A DNA stretch of 64,000 nt from Actinomycetota bacterium. GTDB lineage: Bacteria; Actinomycetota; Acidimicrobiia; IMCC26256; JACPCJ01. The translations under genes and the position numbers were made by a program. This document shows, in pieces, positions 46,485 to 56,215 of this stretch. The notes under the pieces are model-generated. The model was given only the letters and a program-made list of their open reading frames with translations, was not told the origin of the DNA and ran no database searches. The stretch spans positions 1 to 64,000 of the forward strand of contig JACPCJ010000095.1 in NCBI GenBank assembly GCA_016179865.1. Reading direction: 5' to 3'. The number at the start of each line of letters is the position of its first letter. Position 1 is the first letter of the stretch.

Positions 46485-47143
46485 CGGAGGCCCGCACGCC
46501 CGACGAGGTCAAGGCCGAGGTGCTCGAGGTGGCCCAGGAGCTGTACCGCAAGGGGCTGGTCGAGGGGACGTCGGGCAACGTCTCCGGCCGCATGCCCGGC
46601 GGCGAAACGGTGTGCATCACGCCGTCGTCGGTGGCGTACCTCCCGATGACCATCGACGACCTCGTAGTGATCGACCTGGACGGGGAGGTGGTCGACGGCG
46701 AGCGCAGCCCGTCGTCGGAGAAGGGCCTCCACCTCGCCTGCTACCAGGCCTTCCCCGAGGTCGGGGGCGTCATCCACTCGCACCCGGTGTACGCCACCAT
46801 GTTCGCCCTCGCCCGCGAGCCCGTCCCGGCCGTCATCGAGGAATTCGTGGTCTTCGTCGGTGGCGACGTGCCCTGTGCCGAGTACGCCACCACCGGCACC
46901 GACGCCGTAGGTGAGGAACTCGTCAAGCACCTGGCCGACCGGAGCGCCGCCCTCATCGCCAACCATGGGATGTGCTCCATCGGCGCCACCGCCGAGCGCG
47001 CCCTCCACACCGCCCTCGTGGTGGAACGCAGCGCCCAGATCGTCTGGGGTGCCCGCCTCCTCGGCAAGGTCCACGACATCCCCGACGAGGTCAACACCAA
47101 CTTCGCCGGCGTGTACCGGTGGATGCGCGAGAACGGGATGTAG
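46481..47143 (+). CDS. Class II aldolase/adducin family protein
   Basis: GLVEGTSGNVSGRMPGG...VIHSHPVYATMFALARE...LIANHGMCSIG. Confidence 0.88.
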   Translation: MTEARTPDEVKAEVLEVAQELYRKGLVEGTSGNVSGRMPGGETVCITPSSVAYLPMTIDDLVVIDLDGEVVDGERSPSSEKGLHLACYQAFPEVGGVIHSHPVYATMFALAREPVPAVIEEFVVFVGGDVPCAEYATTGTDAVGEELVKHLADRSAALIANHGMCSIGATAERALHTALVVERSAQIVWGARLLGKVHDIPDEVNTNFAGVYRWMRENGM

Positions 47144-47145
47144 CG

Positions 47146-48564
47146 ATGGGGGCAGCGATCCTCGCCTGCGGCGGTGCGGCCCCCGACTGGCGGGTCGACG
47201 CCGGTGGCGTCCGCGCCGCGTGGGGTGGCCCGGCCCGAGCGGCCGAGAGCGGGAAGCAGGCGAAGGGTCGGATTGCGGTCTGCGCCCCCGACGAGGACAC
47301 GCTCACCCTGGCTTGGGAAGCCGGCAGCCGGGCCGTGGCCGCCGCCGGGCTCGACCCCGACGCCATCGACGGGCTGTGGTGGGGCACCACCCGGCCGCCC
47401 TTCGCCGAGGGCCCGAGCCACGCCTACCTCGCCTCGGCCCTGGGCCTGCGTCCCTCCGCTCGCGGCGCCCTCCTCTCCGGGTCGACCCATTCCGGAGTCG
47501 ATGCCCTCCTCGCCGCCGCCGACGCCGTGACGGCCGGGTCGGTCTCGACGGCGCTCGTGGTGGCGTCGGACGCCCTGGTGCCAGGCCTCGGCACCGCCTT
47601 CGAAGCCCGCTGCGGCGCCGGAGCGGCGGCCTTCCTGCTCTCGGCCAGCGGGCCGGCAACGCTCGGCCCCGTCGCCACTCACTCCCGGCCGGTGGTCGAC
47701 CGCTACCGGGGCGACGGCGAGGAGGCGACGCGCGACCTCTACGACGCCCGCCTGTTCCGCGAAGAGGTCTTCGTCCCCGAGATCGTCGAGATCGCCGGAT
47801 CGCTCGAAATGCCCGACGACACTCGCTGGTCGCTCCCCGACCCTGACGGGCGCATGGCCGCCGCCGCCTGCCGCAGGCTGGGGGGCGAACTGGCGTCGGC
47901 GTCCGTGTTCGAAGCCCTCGGCGACAGCGGTGCGGCCGCGCCCTTCCTCGGCTTGGTCGCGACGCTGACCTCGCCGGGCCCGGCCGGCGTCGTCGCCTAC
48001 GGCGGAGGGCGAACCACCGCGGTGGCCGTTGACGTGGGAGGGCCGCTCAGCGACGTCGCCGACCTCGCCTTCCTGGTGGGGGGCCGCGAGGTGTCCTACG
48101 CCGAGGCACTCCGGTCGCGGCGCCAACTCGTGCCGAGCGGCGAGACGGTGGAGATGGGCTTGCCCCCGGGGGGCGCGGCCTTTGTCCGCGGCAACCCGGA
48201 AATGCTCGGGCTGTTGGGCGGGCGTTGCGTGGACTGCGGCACGATCTCGACCCCGCCCTCCATCCACCCTCACTGCGTGAGCTGCGGGGGGCCGAAGCTC
48301 GAGCCGGTGGCGCTCGCCCGCACCGGCACGGTGCATACGTACGTCGTGAACCACACCATGCCCGCTCCGTTCGAGGCCCCGCTTGCCCTCGCCGTCCTCG
48401 ACCTCGACGACGGCGCCCGACTCATGGTGCAGGCCACGTCGCCCGAGGGGGTCGAGATCGGGGCCGACGTCGAGCTGGTGCTGCGCCGGTACGCGCTCGA
48501 GCGCGGCGTCCCCGTCTATGGGTTCAAGGCCCGACCGAAGCCCACGACCCGGATCGCCGGCTAG
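47146..48564 (+). CDS. HMG-CoA synthase-like fold fused to DUF35 OB-fold
   Basis: N-terminal thiolase-superfamily-like; C-terminal GGRCVDCGTISTPPSIHPHCVSCGGPKLEPVALARTGTVHTYVVNHT. Confidence 0.75.
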   Translation: MGAAILACGGAAPDWRVDAGGVRAAWGGPARAAESGKQAKGRIAVCAPDEDTLTLAWEAGSRAVAAAGLDPDAIDGLWWGTTRPPFAEGPSHAYLASALGLRPSARGALLSGSTHSGVDALLAAADAVTAGSVSTALVVASDALVPGLGTAFEARCGAGAAAFLLSASGPATLGPVATHSRPVVDRYRGDGEEATRDLYDARLFREEVFVPEIVEIAGSLEMPDDTRWSLPDPDGRMAAAACRRLGGELASASVFEALGDSGAAAPFLGLVATLTSPGPAGVVAYGGGRTTAVAVDVGGPLSDVADLAFLVGGREVSYAEALRSRRQLVPSGETVEMGLPPGGAAFVRGNPEMLGLLGGRCVDCGTISTPPSIHPHCVSCGGPKLEPVALARTGTVHTYVVNHTMPAPFEAPLALAVLDLDDGARLMVQATSPEGVEIGADVELVLRRYALERGVPVYGFKARPKPTTRIAG

Positions 48565-48575
48565 GGGAGGCCAAC

Positions 48576-49751
48576 ATGTGGAACAAGGTCGCCGTCGTCG
48601 GCGCCGGGCTCATCAAGTTCGGCGAGCTGTTCGACCAGAGCTACGAGCAGATGGCCGCGGGGGCGTTCAAGGCGGCGTCGGAGGCCGTCGACTTCGGCTT
48701 CGACCCGTCGCTCGTCGACGCCGCCTTCGTCGCCACCCAGCGGGGGACGTTGTGGGGGCAAGAGGGCGTCGGCGGCAACACCGTCCCGTCCGCCATCGGC
48801 CTGTCGGGGATCCCGTGCACCCGGATCGAGAATGCCTGCCCGTCGGGCTCCGACGCCTTCCGGGTCGGAGCCATGGCGGTGGCCAGCGGCGTGCACGACG
48901 TGGTGCTGGTCATCGGCGTCGAGAAGATGCGCGACAAGTCGACCGAGGAGGGCCTGCTCGCCCGGGCCGCCGCCGGCCACCCCATCTACACGCGGGGCGA
49001 GACCGCCCCGGTGCTCTTCGCCCCCTTCGCCACCCGCCACATGCACGAGTTCGGGACAACCCGGGAGATGCTCGCCCACGTGGCGGTAAAGAACCATCAC
49101 AACGGCGCCCTCGACCCCTACGCCCACTTCCAGGACGAGATCACGGTCGAGCAGGTGCTCGAATCGCCGCCCGTCTGCCACCCGCTCCACCTCCTCGACT
49201 GCTGCCCGCAGACCGACGGGGCGGCGGCGGCCATCCTCGTGCCCGCCGAGCGAGCGGCGGAGTTCACCGACAAGCCTGTGTACGTGGGTGGCTTCGGCGT
49301 GGCCACCGACCACCCGTACCTGCACGAGAAGTCCACCTTCGTCGGGCTGCCCGCCACGGTGGCGGCGTCGCAGCGGGCCTACGAGATGGCCGGGCTCGGG
49401 CCGTCCGACGTCGACATGGCCGAGGTCCACGACTGCTTCACCATCACCGAGATCCTCGACATCGAAGACCTCGGGTTCGTGGAGAAGGGCAAGGGTGGCC
49501 AGGCGGTGCTCGACGGTGAGACCCAGCTCGGCGGTCGCATCCCGATCAACACGTCGGGGGGCCTCCTCGCCAAGGGTCACCCCATCGGGGCAACGGTCGT
49601 GGCTCAGCTCACGGAGTGCTGGTGGCAGCTCAGGGAGGAGGCCGGCGAGCGCCAGGTCGCCATCCGCAACGGCATCGCCCTCCAGCACAACGTCGGCGGC
49701 CGCGGCTCGGGCGTGTCCGTGGTCAACATCCTCACGCGCCCCGTCACGTAA
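48576..49751 (+). CDS. Thiolase (acetyl-CoA acetyltransferase-like)
   Basis: VAVVGAGLIKFGELFDQSYEQM, NACPSGSDAFRVGAMAV, VHDCFTITEILDIEDLGF, NTSGGLLAKGHPIGATV. Confidence 0.9.
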   Translation: MWNKVAVVGAGLIKFGELFDQSYEQMAAGAFKAASEAVDFGFDPSLVDAAFVATQRGTLWGQEGVGGNTVPSAIGLSGIPCTRIENACPSGSDAFRVGAMAVASGVHDVVLVIGVEKMRDKSTEEGLLARAAAGHPIYTRGETAPVLFAPFATRHMHEFGTTREMLAHVAVKNHHNGALDPYAHFQDEITVEQVLESPPVCHPLHLLDCCPQTDGAAAAILVPAERAAEFTDKPVYVGGFGVATDHPYLHEKSTFVGLPATVAASQRAYEMAGLGPSDVDMAEVHDCFTITEILDIEDLGFVEKGKGGQAVLDGETQLGGRIPINTSGGLLAKGHPIGATVVAQLTECWWQLREEAGERQVAIRNGIALQHNVGGRGSGVSVVNILTRPVT

Positions 49752-49759
49752 CGAGTCAC

Positions 49760-50551
49760 ATGATCCACACGGAGCAACACGAGGGCGTGCTCACGATCAC
49801 CCTTGATCGTCCCGAGGCGAAGAACGCCCTGAGCATCGAGATGCGCGACGACCTCGTCGCGGCCCTCATGCACGCGAGGGCCGACGGCGACGTGCGGGCC
49901 GTGCTCGTCACCGGCGTCGGCGACGCCTTCTGCGCGGGCATGGACCTGCGGGCCTCGACGGTGGCCCAGGCGGGCGGCGGCGACTTCGAGGCCCGCTCGA
50001 CCTCCGAGGCCCTCCGGGTCGGGGTGCAGGCCATGATCCGCGAGCTTTGGGAGCTCGACAAACCCACGGTGGCCGCCGTCAACGGCGTGGCGGTGGGCCC
50101 GGGCGCACACCTGGCCTTGTCCTGTGACTTCGTCCTTGTCCACCCGGGGACCCGGTTCGTGTGGTCGTTCCACAAGTGGGGCCTGGTGGTCGACGCCGGG
50201 GGCGCGTATCTCCTCCCCCGCCTCGTCGGCCTTCCCCGAGCCAAGGCCATCGTCATGCTGGGCGAAGGGGCGACCGGCGAGGAGGCCGTCGAGCTCGGTC
50301 TGGCCTACCGGTGCGTTGACGAGAGCGCCCTCCTCGACGAAGCGCGCTCGCTCGCCGCCCGCCTCGCCGCCGGCCCCACTCGCGCCCTCGGGCTCTCGAA
50401 GCGCCTCCTCAACCGGTCGTTCGAGACCGACCTCGCCGAGTCGCTGGAGGCCGAGGGTCACTTCCAGGCGCTCGCCACCACGACCTCGGATCTCCAGGAA
50501 GGGATGGCGGCGTTCAAAGACAAGCGTGACCCCGAATTCCGGGGCCGCTGA
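49760..50551 (+). CDS. Enoyl-CoA hydratase/isomerase family protein
   Basis: VLTITLDRPEAKNALSIEMRDDL, VGDAFCAGMDL, AAVNGVAVGPGAHLALSCDFVL. Confidence 0.88.
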   Translation: MIHTEQHEGVLTITLDRPEAKNALSIEMRDDLVAALMHARADGDVRAVLVTGVGDAFCAGMDLRASTVAQAGGGDFEARSTSEALRVGVQAMIRELWELDKPTVAAVNGVAVGPGAHLALSCDFVLVHPGTRFVWSFHKWGLVVDAGGAYLLPRLVGLPRAKAIVMLGEGATGEEAVELGLAYRCVDESALLDEARSLAARLAAGPTRALGLSKRLLNRSFETDLAESLEAEGHFQALATTTSDLQEGMAAFKDKRDPEFRGR

Positions 50552-50605
50552 CGAGGTCGGTTTCTCAGCGCGGCGCATCAGGACCGGGCGAATCGGGCAT
50601 ATCAT

Positions 50606-50621
50606 CTGACACCAGCGTCAG
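50606..50621. promoter_or_regulatory. Palindromic box CTGAC-N6-GTCAG (site 6)
   Basis: CTGACACCAGCGTCAG upstream of exported protein. Confidence 0.6.
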
Positions 50622-50738
50622 TTTCGGGGACGGCGGGGGCCGGGGCGGAGGAACGGGGGCAGCGTGCGTCGAAGCATGGGAGCGGAATCACCGAAGCGTC
50701 GCTCCGCACGCAACGCGCAACGGAACCACGGGGGGGCC

Positions 50739-52151
50739 ATGCGCATCCGAGTTTGGGCCAGTCGGGCGTGCCTCATCAGCGCCGCCAGCCTGACCGCCCT
50801 CGCGCTCGTCGCCCCTCCCATCCGGGCCGACGTCGCCGCCCGGCCACCCACGTTCGAGGCCACCGGGTTCGCGTCGGCCATCCAGGCCAGCATCAACACC
50901 GACCCCCAGACGTTCGTGGCCGACCTCGTGCGCATGGACCTGCCGCACGGCCAGAGCGCCTTCGGCGCCGACGGCTTGGCCCGCTCCCGGGCGGCCTCCA
51001 TCTTCCCGGGCGTGGGGGCGGCCGAAGGCCCGAGCCTGGGCTGGGGCCAGGCGTGTGGCCAGGGATTCCCGTGCGAGGAGTTCTTCCCCGACGGCGGCTT
51101 CCCGCCCCCCTACCCGCTCAGCGCCGAGGCCGAGAACCCCACGGTCACAGAGGCGCGCCCGACCGTTAAGGGGCAGCAAGTCGGCGAGCCGGGCGACCCG
51201 GTCTCGTTCACGCTGGCCGACGTCGTGGCCACCGCCACCGACGACGAGGCCACCACCACGGCCGTCGGCGTGAGCGACGCCGCCAACCCCTCCACCGTCC
51301 ACGTCGGCCGCCTCTCCGCCATCACGAAGCTCCGCATAGAGGGCGGCGTCGTCGTGGCCGAAGCCGAGTCACGCCTGTCCGAGGTCTCGCTCTTCGGCGG
51401 CGTGGTGCAGATCGACCAGATCGTGGCCCGGTCCGTCTCCAAGGCCGACGGCGACAGGATCCTGACGAATGCGCCCCAGGTCACCATCGGCGGGGCCACC
51501 GTCGGCGGCCAGCCCGTGAGCATCACCGATCGGGGCATCGTCAACAAGGACGGCCCCCAAGACCAGGGTCTCCTGCCCACGCTGGGCGAGGGCGTGGAGC
51601 GGATCTTCGGCGCCGGGCCGGTCAGCGTCCGCCTCATCGACACCGAATCCGACACCCGCGAGGGCACCGCCCGCGGCGACGCCGTCGGGGTGCTGGTGCA
51701 CTTCGAGGTCAACGCCTCGGGCTTCCCGAGCGGCACGACCGTGATCGGCGACCTCATCCTCGGCACGGCCTCCACCCTCGGCTTCGCCGACCAGGACTCC
51801 TTCTCGGACGAGGACCTGAGCTTCGACGACGAGTTCTTCTTCGAGGACGACTTCAACGTGATCGACGACCTCGGAGAGTTCGAGGACGCCGAGGAGGAAT
51901 TCGGCGACGACTTCGCCGCCGTGTTGGGTGAGCAGGCCAGCTTCGACGGACAGGAACTGGCCGTCCCGGCCGCGCTGTCGGGCACGGCCAACGAGGGGCG
52001 CACCCTCACCCGGTTCGAACCACTCGAAACACTCTTGCGTGGGGTTGCGGCCGACCGCATCAAGTTCCTATACCTTGCGTGGACGCTGGCCCTCGTGGGG
52101 CTGGCACTCGGGTCTCGCCTCCGCCCCTTCCGGGTCAGCTCGCACCGGTAG
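50739..52151 (+). CDS. Exported protein with acidic stretch and C-terminal TM anchor
   Basis: MRIRVWASRACLISAASLTALALVAPPIRA signal; DSFSDEDLSFDDEFFFEDDFNVIDDLGEFEDAEEEFGDDF; FLYLAWTLALVGLALGSRLRPF. Confidence 0.65.
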   Translation: MRIRVWASRACLISAASLTALALVAPPIRADVAARPPTFEATGFASAIQASINTDPQTFVADLVRMDLPHGQSAFGADGLARSRAASIFPGVGAAEGPSLGWGQACGQGFPCEEFFPDGGFPPPYPLSAEAENPTVTEARPTVKGQQVGEPGDPVSFTLADVVATATDDEATTTAVGVSDAANPSTVHVGRLSAITKLRIEGGVVVAEAESRLSEVSLFGGVVQIDQIVARSVSKADGDRILTNAPQVTIGGATVGGQPVSITDRGIVNKDGPQDQGLLPTLGEGVERIFGAGPVSVRLIDTESDTREGTARGDAVGVLVHFEVNASGFPSGTTVIGDLILGTASTLGFADQDSFSDEDLSFDDEFFFEDDFNVIDDLGEFEDAEEEFGDDFAAVLGEQASFDGQELAVPAALSGTANEGRTLTRFEPLETLLRGVAADRIKFLYLAWTLALVGLALGSRLRPFRVSSHR

Positions 52152-52192
52152 GCTCGGGAAGACCCGGGCGTCCGGGGAGTGCAGGGGGACAC

Positions 52193-52774
52193 GTGGCGGA
52201 TCGGGCATCCAACGAGGCGGCCAAGCAGGCGAAAGACGCGGACGCGGCGGCCAAGCGCGCCGGTCGGGCGGCCACCGAGGAACTTCCCGACGTCGGGCTG
52301 TTCTGGCGGTGGGCAGGGCAGGCGACGCGGCCGGTCGCCGGCTGGATCCTGATCGCCCTCGGGGCGATCGCCATCGTGGTCGGCTACCTCGGCGTCTCCC
52401 GCGAGGCGCTGGTGGCCAAGCAGATCCCGTACCTCGTATCGGGCGGCATCGGCGGCATGGTGCTCGTGGCCGTGGGAGCCTTCTTCCTCGGCACCGAAGA
52501 CCTCCGCCGCCAGCTCCTGCGCCTCGACCGCATCGAGGAGCAGGTCGACGAGTTGCACGCCGTCCTCCTCTCTCGTCGTGACGCCCCCACGCGAGGCGGC
52601 AACGGCGCCAGCGGGTCGACCGTCGCCCTGGCGGGCGGCAGCACCTATCACCGGTCGAGCTGCCAGATGGTGACGGGCAAGCACGGCGTAGAAGAGGTGA
52701 ACGCCCGCGCCATCTCCCGGCGCAACCTCGAGCCCTGCGGGATCTGCGAGCCCCAACCCGTCAAGGCCGGCTAA
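52193..52774 (+). CDS. Membrane protein with two TM segments
   Basis: GWILIALGAIAIVVGYLGV, LVSGGIGGMVLVAVGAFFLG; C-terminal YHRSSCQMV...LEPCGICEP. Confidence 0.6.
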   Translation: MADRASNEAAKQAKDADAAAKRAGRAATEELPDVGLFWRWAGQATRPVAGWILIALGAIAIVVGYLGVSREALVAKQIPYLVSGGIGGMVLVAVGAFFLGTEDLRRQLLRLDRIEEQVDELHAVLLSRRDAPTRGGNGASGSTVALAGGSTYHRSSCQMVTGKHGVEEVNARAISRRNLEPCGICEPQPVKAG

Positions 52775-52789
52775 GCCCGCGGGCCGGCG

Positions 52790-54602
52790 GTGTACTACGC
52801 CCAGCTCGTCCTGACCGGCCTCACCCGCGGGGCCCTGCTGTCCCTTGCCGGCATGGGGCTCGTGCTCACCTACCGCGCCACCGGCATCTTCAACTTCGCC
52901 CACGGTGCGATCGGCGTGTTCATCGCCTACGTGCTCTACGCCTTCAACGCCCAGTGGCATGTGCCGGTCGGCATCGCCGCGCCCCTGGTGCTCCTCGGGG
53001 TCGGGCCCCTCCTCGGCGTCCTCCTCGAGCGGGCCGTGTTCCGCCCCTTGGCCCGAAAGGGCGCCACCACGACCGAGAAACTGGTCGCCACCCTCGGCGT
53101 TTTCGTGCTGCTCCTCGGCGTCGTCATCGTCGTCTGGTCGGGCACGTCGCGGGTGGGAGTGAAGCTCGTCCCGGCCAAGCCGCCGCCTCCCGGGGGGCCC
53201 TGGAACCCATCATCCTCAACCTCACCATGCTCGAGGTGTTCTCAATCGCCGTCGTGGCTCGGCTGACCAGCATGCCCATCGCCGCCGGGGCCGGGCTCCT
53301 GCTCCTCGGTGCCGGCAACGAGCTGTTCAAGGAGATCACGCTCGCCGGAGGCCGGGGCATCCTGGGCGACTCATTCGACGCCCTGAAACCCAACCTCTCG
53401 GTCGTCCTCCTCTTCGGGGCCTTGCTCGTCTACAAGCGGCTCGACATCGTCGGAGAAGCCGCCGAGCGGGTGCAGCGCTTGGCGACGCCGATCCGGGAGT
53501 CGACGGTCGTCCGCACCGCGCTCACGGTCGCCGTGCTCGGCGTCACCCTGATCGCCCTCCCCCTCTTCCTCGACGACAACGGGCTGGACCGGGCCCAGAG
53601 CTTCCTCGCCTTCGCCGTCATCTTCGTCTCGATCGTGGCCGTGACCGGGTTCTCGGGCCAGATCACCCTCGGGCAGGCCGGCTATGCGGGCCTGGGGGCC
53701 TGGATGGCGGCCCGCATGGGCAACGCCTGGGACATCCCGGTGATCGTGGCCATGGTGCTCGGCGCCATGGTGGCCATGGGCGCCGGGGTGCTGACCGGCT
53801 ACCCGGCCCTGCGCCGCCGGGGTCTCTTCCTCGCCCTCACCACCCTGGCGATGGCCCTTCTCATCTTCCGATTCGTTCTCCAGAACAAGGACTTCGCGGG
53901 AGGGTCGGACGCCCTCCAGGTCTTCCGTCCGTCTTGGTTCGAGGGCCCGGTCGGCTTCTACTACTTCGAGCTCGGCTGGCTCGCCCTCATGTTCCTCCTC
54001 GCCCGCAACCTGCGGAGCGGCCGGCTGGGGCGGGCCCTCGGGGCCATGCGCGACTCCGAGGACGGTGCCCGCTCGGTGGGCATCGACCTGCGGGCCTACA
54101 AGCTCTTCATCTTCGGGGCCAGCGCCTTCATCGCCGGGATCGGCGGGGCCCTCCTCACCCAGCGGGCTGGGGTGATCGAGGCCGAGCAGTTCTTCCCCCT
54201 CAACAACCTGTTCTGGTTCGCCGCCGTCGTGGTAGCCGGCGTCACCTCGATCTCGGGAGCACTGCTGGCGGCGTTCATCTGGGTCATGCTCGACATCGTC
54301 CTCGGCACCGACGGCGTCTCCCAGCTCGTGATCGGGGCCGGGGCGCTCCTGCTGGGGCGGCTGCCGGGGGGGAGCCTGACGGGCATGCTGCGGACGGGGC
54401 TCGACCGGGCCGAGGCCAGTGCCCGACGAACGTTCAGCGCCGCCCGCACGCGCCAGCTCGCCGCCCGCGAGCTGGTGGGCGCACCCGAGCTGCGCCCCAC
54501 CGACCTGTACGCACCCAGCGAGTTCGCCCGCAAGGTCATCGCCGAGAATGGGAGGCGCGCGGTCCGCCCGCCGCGGCGTCCGGTCCGCACCGGGGGGCGG
54601 TC

Positions 54603-54606
<4 letters not shown>
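52790..54606 (+). pseudogene. Fused LivH-LivM-type ABC permease, interrupted (frame change plus apparently missing LivH segment near 53190)
   Basis: Frame of 52790: GALLSLAGMGLVLTYRATGIFNFAHGAIGVFIAYVLY...; continues in frame of 52954..54606 from LEPIILNLTMLEVFSIAVVARLTSMPIAAGAG then LivM-like FSGQITLGQAGYAGLGAWMAA. Confidence 0.7.
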
Positions 54607-55410
<804 letters not shown>

Positions 55411-55430
<20 letters not shown>

Positions 55431-56127
55431 CGGGGTGCGCTCGGGCTACGGGCGCGTCGAGATCCTCCATGAGATCAGCCTGTCGGTCCCCGAGGGCGCG
55501 GTCGTCGCCGTGCTCGGGCCCAACGGGGTGGGCAAGACCACCCTGCTCCGGGTGATCTCCGGGACGCTTCCAGTCTGGGAGGGCGCCGTGCGCTTCGACG
55601 GCCGCGCCATCAACCGGCTCTCGGCCTACCAGCGGGCGCGGCGGGGGATCACCCTCATCCCCGAGGGCCGGGGTGTGTTCCCCGGGCTGTCCGTCGACGA
55701 GAACCTGGCCATCGCCGCCCGAGCCAGCGACGCCGATGCTGCGTGGCGAGACGAGCGCCTCGACGACGTCAAGAAGACCTTCCCCCGTCTCGCCGAGCGG
55801 GCGCTCCAGCGGGCGGGCACGCTCTCGGGCGGTGAGCAGCAGATGCTGGCGCTCTCCCGCGCCTTCCTCGCCAACCCCCGGCTGCTGCTGCTGGACGAGA
55901 TCTCGATGGGCCTGGCTCCGATCATCGTGGAGGAGCTGTTCGCCAACGTGTCGCGGCTGAAGCGTGAGGGGCACACGATCGTCCTCGTGGAGCAGTACCT
56001 CACCTATGCCTTGGAGCTGGCCGACATCTGCTACGTGATGAGCAAGGGCCAGGTGGCCTTCTGCGGCGAGCCCGCCGAGCTGCGCTCGGGCGACGCCCTC
56101 GCCGGCTCCTACTTCGGCGGCTCGTAA
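55411..56127 (+). CDS. livF: ABC transporter ATP-binding protein (LivF-like)
   Basis: VVAVLGPNGVGKTTLLRVISG; LIPEGRGVFPGLSVDENL; LSGGEQQMLALSRAFL; LLLDEISMGLAP. Confidence 0.9.
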
Positions 56128-56151
56128 GCGTAAGCCCCGCCACCCCCCACC

Positions 56152-56202
56152 CGTTCTTGGTTTCGTTTCTCACACCAGGTCGCAGAAAAGAAACCAAATT
56201 CG
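56152..56202. repeat. Intergenic palindromic repeat copy B (between convergent genes)
   Basis: CGTTCTTGGTTTCGTTTCTCACACCAGGTCGCAGAAAAGAAACCAAATTCG; inverted relative to 35980..36030. Confidence 0.75.
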
Positions 56203-56215
56203 AACGCGAGCTGGC

